DNA of 45,716 nt from NCBI GenBank assembly GCA_947074235.1, contig CAMTOV010000006.1, positions 1 through 45,716 of the forward strand, read 5' to 3'. The stretch is from an uncultured Bacteroides sp. GTDB lineage: Bacteria > Bacteroidota > Bacteroidia > Bacteroidales > Bacteroidaceae. Below are positions 17,598 through 24,620 of this stretch, one piece after another (positions within the stretch are counted from its first letter, which is position 1; each line of letters begins with the position of its first letter). The position numbers and the translations under genes are program-made. The notes under the pieces are model-generated. The model was not told where the DNA came from and made no database searches. It saw nothing but the letters and a program-made list of their open reading frames with translations.

Positions 17598-18968
17598 ATG
17601 CAAGGAATAAAAGACTTAACCCATGGCCCTATTAATAGGCAGTTATTCAAATTGGCTCTACCTATTATGGCCACTTCCTTTATACAGATGGCTTATAGCC
17701 TTACTGATATGGCATGGGTAGGCCGACTAGGTAGCGAAGCTGTAGCAGTTATTGGTTCGGTTGGGATACTTACTTGGATGTCTGGATCAATATCTCTTCT
17801 CAATAAAGTGGGAGCCGAAGTTAGTGTAGGGCAATCTATTGGTGCACAAAATCAAGAAAGTGCCAAAAACTTTGCTTCTCATAATGTAACTATTGCATTG
17901 ATTATTTCCCTTTGCTGGGGATGTTTGTTGTTTATTCTAGCCCGCCCTATATTAAATATCTACGATTTAGACACTCATATTACCGATGACGCTGTTTCTT
18001 ATCTTCGCATCGTGTCTACGGCGCTTCCATTCATATTTCTTTCTGCAGCATTTACAGGCATATACAATGCAGCTGGTAGAAGTCAAATTCCTTTTTATAT
18101 TAGCGGTTCAGGGTTGGTGTTGAATATATTGCTCGATCCTTTATTTATATTTGAATTTAAGATGGGTACCAACGGAGCTGCTTATGCTACATGGATTTCG
18201 CAGGCCGTTGTTTTCTTTATATTCATCTATCAATTGCGTATTCGCGATATGCTTTTAGGCCGCTTTTCTTTTTTTGTAAAACTAAAAAAGCAATACACTT
18301 ATCGCATCTTTAAATTGGGTTTTCCGGTGGCTATGCTCAATACTTTATTCGCTTTTGTCAATATGTTCCTTTGTCGCACTGCCTCTATTCATGGAGGCCA
18401 TATAGGACTGATGACTTTCACCACAGGAGGACAAATTGAAGCTATTACTTGGAATACTTCGCAAGGCTTTTCAACAGCTCTTAGTGCCTTTATTGCGCAA
18501 AACTATGCTGCGGGCAACAATAATCGTGTGATACGATCGTGGCACACCACCCTTTGGATGACTTTAATCTTCGGATCTATCTGCACCCTCTTATTCGTTT
18601 TTTTTGGCAATGAAATCTTTTCCATTTTTGTGCCTGAGAAAAATGCTTATGAGGCTGGTGGAGTTTTCCTACGTATAGACGGGTATTCTCAACTATTTAT
18701 GATGCTCGAAATCACTATGCAAGGAGTTTTTTATGGTATTGGTCGCACAGTGCCTCCAGCTATAATAAGTATTTCGTGCAACTACCTTCGCATTCCGCTT
18801 GCACTGTTTTTGATTAGCCTTGGCCTTGGTGTAGAAGGCATATGGTGGGCTGTATGTTTCACCACTGTTCTCAAAGGATTAATTCTATTGCTTTGGTTTG
18901 TAGTTATACGAAAGAAGGTATTCAAAACCAATAAAAGTGAGGAATCGTTTGTTTTTTCAAAAGAATAG
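17598..18968 (+). CDS. MATE-family multidrug efflux transporter
   Basis: A 456-residue inner-membrane antiporter with about 12 helices in two MatE halves. Conserved features: MQGIKDLTHGPINRQLFKLA at the N-terminus, LPIMATSFIQMAYSLTDMAWVGRLG, and the repeat-internal GAAYATWISQ. The open frame extends 27 codons upstream, but that extension crosses the promoter box and reads poorly, so the ATG at 17598 is preferred. It likely exports cationic compounds using a Na+ or H+ gradient (family knowledge). It is monocistronic: an OmpA-like gene with its own box follows. Confidence 0.94.
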   Translation: MQGIKDLTHGPINRQLFKLALPIMATSFIQMAYSLTDMAWVGRLGSEAVAVIGSVGILTWMSGSISLLNKVGAEVSVGQSIGAQNQESAKNFASHNVTIALIISLCWGCLLFILARPILNIYDLDTHITDDAVSYLRIVSTALPFIFLSAAFTGIYNAAGRSQIPFYISGSGLVLNILLDPLFIFEFKMGTNGAAYATWISQAVVFFIFIYQLRIRDMLLGRFSFFVKLKKQYTYRIFKLGFPVAMLNTLFAFVNMFLCRTASIHGGHIGLMTFTTGGQIEAITWNTSQGFSTALSAFIAQNYAAGNNNRVIRSWHTTLWMTLIFGSICTLLFVFFGNEIFSIFVPEKNAYEAGGVFLRIDGYSQLFMMLEITMQGVFYGIGRTVPPAIISISCNYLRIPLALFLISLGLGVEGIWWAVCFTTVLKGLILLLWFVVIRKKVFKTNKSEESFVFSKE

Positions 18969-18991
18969 CTCGAATATTTCTACAGAATATC

Positions 18992-18999
18992 TATATTTG
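18992..18999 (+). promoter_or_regulatory. Candidate -7 box for the OmpA-like lipoprotein cluster
   Basis: TATATTTG matches TAnnTTTG, 44 bp before the ATG at 19044. It overlaps the left arm of the inverted repeat 18997-19041. Confidence 0.45.
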
Positions 19000-19041
19000 T
19001 TCTAATTATTCCATATTATTATTAATTTAAAATTAGAACAA
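18997..19041. repeat. Inverted repeat in the leader of the OmpA-like gene
   Basis: TTGTTCTAATT (18997-19007) and its exact complement (19031-19041) are separated by 23 nt. The right arm ends 2 nt before the ATG, and the left arm overlaps the -7 box. It could be an operator or, if transcription starts early enough, a leader hairpin hiding the ribosome site. Confidence 0.45.
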
Positions 19042-19043
19042 TC

Positions 19044-19718
19044 ATGAAAAAAATGAAGTTCCTCATTTTCTATTTTTGCCTTGCTTTAGTATTTGGAGGC
19101 TGTAAATCAATGAATAATGCCAAAAAAGATGGTATGATTGGTGGTGGTGCAGGTGCTGCTGTGGGTGCTATCATTGGTGGTATAGTTGGCAAAGGAAAAG
19201 GAGCTGCAATTGGTGCTGCTATCGGAACAGCTGTAGGAGGTACAACCGGTGCGCTAATTGGTAGAAAAATGGATAAGAAAGCCGCTGAAGCTGCAAAAAT
19301 TCAAGGAGCTGAAGTTCAACAAGTAGAAGATACTAACGGACTACCAGCAGTAAAGGTAACATTTAGCAACGGTATTCTATTTGGATTTAATTCAACAACA
19401 TTGAGTACTGCAGCAAAACAATCTCTTAAAGAATTTGCCGATTTATTAAAAAGCGACCCAACTATCGATGTAGCTATTATCGGTCATACAGATAAGACTG
19501 GTTCTTACGAAGTAAATATGAGAATATCTAAAGAACGTGCTTATGCTGTACAAAACTATCTACAATCATGCGGTGTAAATCCATCACAATTTAAACAAGT
19601 AGAAGGTGTAGGATATAATGAATACAATGATGCTTTGACTGCAGATCAAAACCGTTGTGTAAATATCTATATGTATGCTAGTGAGCAAATGATTAAAGAT
19701 GCCGAAGCTAATAACTAA
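19044..19718 (+). CDS. OmpA-family lipoprotein with glycine-zipper segment
   Basis: A 224-residue outer-membrane lipoprotein. Type II signal peptide with lipobox FGGC (Cys about residue 20). Residues about 35-78 form a Gly/Ala-rich glycine-zipper region ([17 protein letters not shown] and a second similar run) which may span or insert in a membrane. The C-terminal OmpA domain (about residues 110-215) contains the peptidoglycan-binding signature [22 protein letters not shown], with the diaminopimelate-binding Asp and Arg. It probably ties the outer membrane to the cell wall. The transglycosylase gene begins inside its 3' end (20-bp overlap). Confidence 0.93.
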   Translation: MKKMKFLIFYFCLALVFGGCKSMNNAKKDGMIGGGAGAAVGAIIGGIVGKGKGAAIGAAIGTAVGGTTGALIGRKMDKKAAEAAKIQGAEVQQVEDTNGLPAVKVTFSNGILFGFNSTTLSTAAKQSLKEFADLLKSDPTIDVAIIGHTDKTGSYEVNMRISKERAYAVQNYLQSCGVNPSQFKQVEGVGYNEYNDALTADQNRCVNIYMYASEQMIKDAEANN

Positions 19719-20430
19719 AATACTTCGCTTTACACGCAATTTAATCTTATTTTTATTTATAAGTTCCATTGGGGTAGTTATATTATACCGGTTTTTGCCG
19801 GTATATATAACTCCTTTAATGGTAATAAGAAGTGTGCAACAGATAACTTCAGGCGAGAAGTTTAAATGTCATCACACATGGGTATCATTTGATAAGATAT
19901 CCCCACACCTACCTATGGCTGTTATTGCGTCCGAAGATAATCGCTTTGCTTCTCACAATGGTTTTGATATGATTGAAATTAAAAAAGCTATGGAGGAAAA
20001 TAAAACCCGAAAGCGACAAAGAGGAGCAAGCACAATCAGCCAGCAAACGGCCAAAAACGTTTTCTTATGGCCCAATTCTTCTTGGCTTCGCAAAGGATTA
20101 GAGGTTTATTTCACTTTTCTTATCGAATTATTCTGGTCTAAAGAGCGCATTATGGCTGTATATCTCAACTCTATTGAGATGGGAAAAGGAATATATGGAG
20201 CCGAAGCTGTAGCCCATTATCACTTCAATACTACAGCCGCCAAGCTCACAAAGGCTCAATCGGCACTTATAGCTGCTACCCTACCCAATCCCATTCGTTT
20301 CAATTCGGCCCAACCTTCGGCTTATATGCTCAAACGCCAAAAGCAAATTATGCGTTTGATGAATCTAGTTCCGCAGTTTCCGGAGAAGAAAGTTGAAAAG
20401 AAAAAAGACAAAAAATCAAATAAGAAGTAA
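19699..20430 (+). CDS. mtgA: Monofunctional biosynthetic peptidoglycan transglycosylase
   Basis: A 243-residue GT51 enzyme that polymerises lipid II into glycan strands at the outer face of the inner membrane. One N-terminal anchor (about residues 12-33). Motif 1 is [14 protein letters not shown], with the catalytic Glu in EDxxFxxHxG; further motifs are [32 protein letters not shown] (second Glu) and [19 protein letters not shown] [11 protein letters not shown]. No transpeptidase domain follows, so it is the monofunctional form. The C-terminus is very Lys-rich. The start overlaps the OmpA-like gene by 20 bp, and the next gene starts 1 bp after its stop, showing an operon. Confidence 0.95.
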   Translation: MPKLITKILRFTRNLILFLFISSIGVVILYRFLPVYITPLMVIRSVQQITSGEKFKCHHTWVSFDKISPHLPMAVIASEDNRFASHNGFDMIEIKKAMEENKTRKRQRGASTISQQTAKNVFLWPNSSWLRKGLEVYFTFLIELFWSKERIMAVYLNSIEMGKGIYGAEAVAHYHFNTTAAKLTKAQSALIAATLPNPIRFNSAQPSAYMLKRQKQIMRLMNLVPQFPEKKVEKKKDKKSNKK

Positions 20431-20431
20431 T

Positions 20432-21682
20432 ATGCATAAACTAAAAGCTATTCTTATATTATCGTTTTGCTTTGCAACAAACCTATGGGCACAAAGAACA
20501 GAGATACTTCAGCCACATATCGAAACTGTGCAGCTCATTGTTAATGACGACTACCGACTTCCTCCAATCTTGAATCTTGGAAGCGATGACTATATTGACA
20601 TCTCGTTCGACCAACTTTCTCACGATTATCACCGTTATCAATATATTATATCGCATTGTAATACCGATTGGAAGCGCTCCGACATCTCCGATTTCGACTT
20701 TCTAGATGGGTTTAACAATAACTATATTGAAAATGTAGAAACTTCAATGAACACAATGGTTCCTTATACTCATTATCGTTTCAGTTTGCCCAATGATGAT
20801 GTACGACTAACGGCATCGGGCAACTACATGGTAGAGATTTTTGATGAGGACAACAAGGATAAACCTGTACTTAGAACATTCTTTAGAGTTGCCGAAAGTC
20901 AAGTTTCTATATCTGCAACTGTTAGCAGCGATACAGATATAGACCGCAATAAAGCTCATCAGCAGGTGAGTTTCGATATCAATTATAAAGGCTATACTAT
21001 TCGTAACCCTCAACAAGAGATAAAAATACATGTGTTGCAGAATGAAAGAATAGACAACATGGTGACCAATGCCTTGCCTAGCTATGTATCGCCCACCGAA
21101 TTGCGCTACACCAACAATCGCTCGCTTATCTTCCCAGCGGGCAATGAGTATAGACGGTTTGAAATAGTGAGTACAAAATATGCAGGCATGGGCGTAGAGA
21201 GCTTGGGTTACTATGCGCCTTATTATCATGCTACGCTCTATGCCGACCATCTACGCACGCTCAACTATATATATGATGCCGATCAAAACGGAAAATACTT
21301 GGTGCGCTATAACGATGCGGTAGACAGCAACACCGAAGCCGATTATTTCTTTGTGCACTTTGCGCTGGATAGCGAACACTCCTTGTCGGGCGGCAAAGTG
21401 TATTTGCAGGGTGAGTTCACCTACGATCTATTCAATGAGCAAACACAAATGAAATATAATAGCGAAAGCTATATGTACGAATCGGTACAGTTGCTCAAAC
21501 AAGGTTCTTATAATTATCAATATCTATACGTGCCTCAAGGTAGCACTAAAGGAGAGACAGGTCCCACAGAAGGCAACTTCTATCAAACAGAAAACGATTA
21601 TCTTATCTTAGTTTATCATAAACCGTTTGGCGAACGATATGACCGGTTGATAGGCGTAAAACAGATAACCTTTACACCTTGA
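20432..21682 (+). CDS. T9SS-plug-family (DUF5103) secreted protein
   Basis: A 416-residue protein with a Sec signal peptide (MHKLKAILILSFCFATNLWAQ). The following part (NDDYRLPPILNLGSDDYIDISFDQL, shown here as two overlapping blocks) matches DUF5103, now called the type IX secretion plug-protein family. In Flavobacterium the Plug closes the SprA translocon channel, but the family also occurs in species without a T9SS, and no T9SS gene is visible here. The sequence is Tyr- and beta-rich throughout. I chose the ATG at 20432, directly after the mtgA stop; an in-frame ATG 13 codons earlier lacks a signal peptide start and lies inside mtgA. Confidence 0.85.
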   Translation: MHKLKAILILSFCFATNLWAQRTEILQPHIETVQLIVNDDYRLPPILNLGSDDYIDISFDQLSHDYHRYQYIISHCNTDWKRSDISDFDFLDGFNNNYIENVETSMNTMVPYTHYRFSLPNDDVRLTASGNYMVEIFDEDNKDKPVLRTFFRVAESQVSISATVSSDTDIDRNKAHQQVSFDINYKGYTIRNPQQEIKIHVLQNERIDNMVTNALPSYVSPTELRYTNNRSLIFPAGNEYRRFEIVSTKYAGMGVESLGYYAPYYHATLYADHLRTLNYIYDADQNGKYLVRYNDAVDSNTEADYFFVHFALDSEHSLSGGKVYLQGEFTYDLFNEQTQMKYNSESYMYESVQLLKQGSYNYQYLYVPQGSTKGETGPTEGNFYQTENDYLILVYHKPFGERYDRLIGVKQITFTP

Positions 21683-21685
21683 TTT

Positions 21686-21771
21686 AAAACTTAATCATTT
21701 GGCAAATTAAATGTTAACATTCTACATGTAAAATGATGAAGTTTACAAGGTAAAATGTTGAAGATATAAAA
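21686..21771. repeat. Dispersed palindromic intergenic repeat, copy 2
   Basis: Ungapped partner of 9485-9570 (65 of 86 positions identical by eye; 55 of the first 70). It starts 3 nt after the DUF5103 stop codon. Two forward motifs (TTAATCATTT at 21691, TTAACATTCTAC at 21714) are followed by two reversed ones (GTAAAATGATGAA, GTAAAATGTTGAA), making a large imperfect palindrome directly in front of the terminator at 21769. Confidence 0.7.
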
Positions 21772-21814
21772 ACGCTTCATTCTAAACTAAAAACCAGTTA
21801 GAATGAAGCGTTTT
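21769..21814. terminator. Bidirectional terminator between DUF5103 and carboxyltransferase genes
   Basis: A perfect 17-bp stem (21769-21785 with 21798-21814) and a 12-nt loop, with TTTT at the arm end and TCTTTTC beyond in the rightward direction, between two convergent genes. Confidence 0.85.
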
Positions 21815-21831
21815 CTTTTCAACATCACATA

Positions 21832-23607
21832 TCAAGCATAAAAATCACAACGCTGCACATAGGCAATCACATCACCCTTTTTCACATTATCACCTTGCTT
21901 AGCACATATTTCAACTACCCTACCTGTTATACCGGTATACACTTTCTCATACTCACCCCAGGGGGTAGATAGATAGCAGAACACCTGATCGTGCTGAATT
22001 TTACAACCAATAAACGGAGCTATCGAAGGCCCATCTACCGACACTTCCCACAAAACCTGCCCGCTGCTTGGTGCAATTATTGGATCAGCTTTGGCACGTT
22101 TTATCTTTTTGATATCTTCTTCCGAGAAGCCATTCTTAGCCATTGCAGCATCTTTGGCGCGGGTTATCTCATCTTCGAAACGTTTTTGGGCTGCTCCCGA
22201 TTTATAATCACGATATTGTCTGTCGTGCATAGCCAGTTCGAATAGTTCTTCATCGTCTTGACCATACTCCCAGCCATTATCATCCATCTCTTTTTTATAA
22301 TCTTCTAGTGCATCGGGATAGTTCGATTGAGGATCGGCATCTGTAAACTCAAACCCCTTCTCTTTGGCAAGTGCTATGATTTCAGGATCAAGTTCACCCG
22401 GCAAGCGTCCACTTTTACCCAGTATCATATCCCAAGTATGATTATCAATCATCGTCCAACGACCTTCTCCTTTCGCCATTTGCAATACGTTCATCAAGGC
22501 TACATTCTTTACGTACTGACTAAAGGGTGTTACCAACGGAGGATACCCCAATTTAGGCCATACATACTCTACTTCGTCAAACAGCATCACTAGCAAATCA
22601 TCAATGGTCAAAGTAGGTTCGTTCTTGCTTTTCAGAATCAGGTTGATGCCCGAATGCACTCCTTTCAAGTCGGCCATCATCGAGCCCATCATACCACCAG
22701 GCAGTCCACACTTCAACAATAACGAAGAGGTGTGCTTATTGGTTGGATCGATAAAGTAGCCCAAGAAATCGTCCATAAACTCCTGAGTCATGGCACGCGC
22801 CTTCATATATGCCTTCATATTTATTTCGGGCACATCAAAGCCTTCATCTTTCAGCATAGCCTGCACAGATATCACATCGGGGTGTACTTTTCCCCACGAT
22901 AATGGTTCCATAGCTACATCTATTATATCTGCACCATTCTCGCAAACCTCTAATATAGAAGCCATAGACAGTCCAGGGCCGCTGTGTCCGTGATATTGAA
23001 TAATGATATCGGGATGTTTCTCTTTGATAGACTTAACAAGTTTGCCAAGCATGCCTGGTCTTCCAATGCCTGCCATATCCTTTAAGCAGATTTCTTTTGC
23101 ACCTGCTTCAATCAACTTATCGGCAATATCCGAGTAATACTCTACGGTGTGAATAGGAGAATAGGTAATACATAGCGTAGCTTGAGGAATCATGCCTGCC
23201 TCAAGCGCATATTTAATAGAAAGAATAATATTTCTAACCTCGTTTAGTCCGCAGAATATTCGAGTAATATCTACTCCTTGTGCTTTTTTCACTTTATACA
23301 TCAATTTTCGCACATCCGATGGCACAGGATACATTCTTAATGCATTAAGCCCCCTGTCGAGCATATGCGTTTGAATGCCTACATCATTAAATGGCTTTGT
23401 AAATGCACGAACTGCCTTATTGGGGTTCTCGCCATACAACAGATTAACTTGTTCAAATGCTCCTCCATTCGTTTCAACGCGGTCGAAACATCCCATTTCG
23501 ATAATTAACGGAGCAATTCTCTCAAGTTGATCGACTCTTGGTTGATATTTACCGGACGATTGCCACATGTCGCGATAAACTAGACTAAATTTAATTTGCT
23601 TTTTCAT
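21832..23607 (-). CDS. Carboxyltransferase (pyruvate carboxylase B/oxaloacetate decarboxylase alpha-like) with biotinyl-like domain
   Basis: A 591-residue HMGL-like carboxyltransferase. The TIM barrel occupies about residues 1-290, with metal/lysine site CLKDMAGIGRPG and the His pair in YHGHSGPGLS. The conserved carboxylase domain follows (MMGSMMADLKG, then SKNEPTLTIDDLLVMLFDEVEYVWPKLGYPPLVTP). The last 75 residues form a biotinyl/lipoyl-like fold (SGQVLWEVSVDGPSIAPFIG to GDNVKKGDVIAYVQ), but the biotin motif (A/S)MKM is absent; the corresponding stretch reads STPWGEYEKVYTGITG. The usual RDAHQS at the N-terminus is RDMWQS. It may act with a separate biotin carrier. No decarboxylase beta or gamma subunit is adjacent. 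Substrate identity is inferred. Confidence 0.85.
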   Translation of the reverse strand: MKKQIKFSLVYRDMWQSSGKYQPRVDQLERIAPLIIEMGCFDRVETNGGAFEQVNLLYGENPNKAVRAFTKPFNDVGIQTHMLDRGLNALRMYPVPSDVRKLMYKVKKAQGVDITRIFCGLNEVRNIILSIKYALEAGMIPQATLCITYSPIHTVEYYSDIADKLIEAGAKEICLKDMAGIGRPGMLGKLVKSIKEKHPDIIIQYHGHSGPGLSMASILEVCENGADIIDVAMEPLSWGKVHPDVISVQAMLKDEGFDVPEINMKAYMKARAMTQEFMDDFLGYFIDPTNKHTSSLLLKCGLPGGMMGSMMADLKGVHSGINLILKSKNEPTLTIDDLLVMLFDEVEYVWPKLGYPPLVTPFSQYVKNVALMNVLQMAKGEGRWTMIDNHTWDMILGKSGRLPGELDPEIIALAKEKGFEFTDADPQSNYPDALEDYKKEMDDNGWEYGQDDEELFELAMHDRQYRDYKSGAAQKRFEDEITRAKDAAMAKNGFSEEDIKKIKRAKADPIIAPSSGQVLWEVSVDGPSIAPFIGCKIQHDQVFCYLSTPWGEYEKVYTGITGRVVEICAKQGDNVKKGDVIAYVQRCDFYA

Positions 23608-23663
23608 GGATTTTGAACATTAAATAAAGATTATCAATACATAGGTTAACTATTTTTTAATAA

Positions 23664-23671
23664 CAAATATA
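23664..23671 (-). promoter_or_regulatory. Candidate -7 box for the carboxyltransferase gene
   Basis: Leftward TATATTTG matches TAnnTTTG, 56 bp before the ATG. TTTG at 23699-23696 is a possible -33 box with a long 24-nt spacer. Confidence 0.4.
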
Positions 23672-23755
23672 TAGATTATTATATCATAAAGACAACAAAT
23701 AAAGCACTTTTGTTGAGCTGAAAAGAATGTTTAATATCATATTGTCAGATATAAC

Positions 23756-23790
23756 AAGAGTTGGCCAAATACAAAACTTGGCCAACTCTT
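23756..23790. terminator. Hairpin downstream of the sigma factor gene
   Basis: A perfect 13-bp stem, AAGAGTTGGCCAA (23756-23768) with 23778-23790, and a 9-nt loop. It lies 93 nt beyond the sigma-gene stop. The leftward U-tract is poor (TGTTATAT), so termination is likely but not certain. The remaining gap 23608-23882 shows nothing else apart from the promoter box. Confidence 0.6.
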
Positions 23791-23882
23791 ACAAATTGTT
23801 TTTTACAACAATCGAAATATTTATATTTAAAACATCACTTAATCATTAAATTTCAAACTATCACACACCCGATTAACATTAG

Positions 23883-24386
23883 TTAAGCAAAATCTTTTAA
23901 TTCATTTTGAAGTTTTTGACGAGTAAAGAATATCCTACTCTTTACGGTGCCCAAAGGAAGATTTAATCTTTCTGCAATTTCGCGATATTTAAAACCAGAA
24001 ACATGCATAGAAAAAGGCACTCTATACTCTTTTGTTAATGAACTCACCACTCTACGTATCTCTTTCAAGTCATAAGAACCTTCGGTACTTTCAAAACCCG
24101 AGTCTTGTGGCAGACTTAAATGATACAAATTCTCAGTTTGATCAACATAGGTCTGATCTCTTACTATTTTACGATAGTTATTAATAAAAATGTTGCGCAT
24201 GATAGTATACATCCAACCTTTAAAATTGGTATCAGGCATGTACTTATCCTCGTTATCCAAGGCTTTGAGAGAGGTTTCTTGTAGCAAATCATTAGCTTCC
24301 TCGCGGTTGGCGGTCAATTTATAGGCGAAGCGAAGTAGTTCTTCTTGTATGCCTATCAAATCTTTTTTAAAACTTACACTCTTCAT
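23883..24386 (-). CDS. ECF-type RNA polymerase sigma factor
   Basis: A 167-residue sigma-70 family group IV factor. Region 2 is at about residues 10-80 (ELLRFAYKLTANREEANDLLQETSLKAL, given here as overlapping blocks, then FKGWMYTIMRNIFINNYRK), with the -10-recognising stretch. A linker of about 30 residues follows. Region 4 is at about residues 110-162 (LTKEYRVPFSMHVSGFKYREIAERLNLPLGTVKSR in family terms), a helix-turn-helix for the -35. No anti-sigma gene adjoins, which is unusual for ECF factors but known for this conserved Bacteroides type. It is divergent from the M16 protease gene, and the shared 234-bp gap carries a 14-bp inverted repeat. Confidence 0.94.
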   Translation of the reverse strand: MKSVSFKKDLIGIQEELLRFAYKLTANREEANDLLQETSLKALDNEDKYMPDTNFKGWMYTIMRNIFINNYRKIVRDQTYVDQTENLYHLSLPQDSGFESTEGSYDLKEIRRVVSSLTKEYRVPFSMHVSGFKYREIAERLNLPLGTVKSRIFFTRQKLQNELKDFA

Positions 24387-24429
24387 ACGCTCTCTTTTAA
24401 AGTTAATATTAGGTTTTCTGATGATACAA

Positions 24430-24505
24430 GTTTATTGATAATTTAAGAAGTAAATAGGAGTAATTCAGTTTTAAAAAAGCAAAAAACTATCAATTATCAA
24501 TAAAC
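24430..24505. promoter_or_regulatory. Long-spaced inverted repeat between sigma factor and protease genes
   Basis: GTTTATTGATAATT (24430-24443) and its perfect complement (24492-24505) are separated by 48 nt; the right arm side also repeats TATCAA twice (ACTATCAATTATCAATAAAC). It lies 44 bp upstream of the sigma-gene start and about 115 bp before the protease start. It may bind a dimeric regulator or form DNA/RNA secondary structure. Confidence 0.5.
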
Positions 24506-24570
24506 AGGTGTAATATGATAGAAATTGGGTGTTTTTTATTATATTTTTTTCAATGTGTGTGATTTAATTC

Positions 24571-24578
24571 TAATTTTG
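24571..24578 (+). promoter_or_regulatory. Candidate -7 box for the M16 protease gene
   Basis: TAATTTTG matches TAnnTTTG, 42 bp before the ATG. Only a T-run lies where the -33 TTTG is expected. Confidence 0.45.
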
Positions 24579-24620
24579 TATACATATATGTAAAACACTT
24601 AAAATTTAAATATCATATTT

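Noticed and set aside
20807-21250. 147-codon leftward open frame inside the DUF5103 gene
   Set aside because: It is antisense to a convincing gene, with no family resemblance and no promoter.
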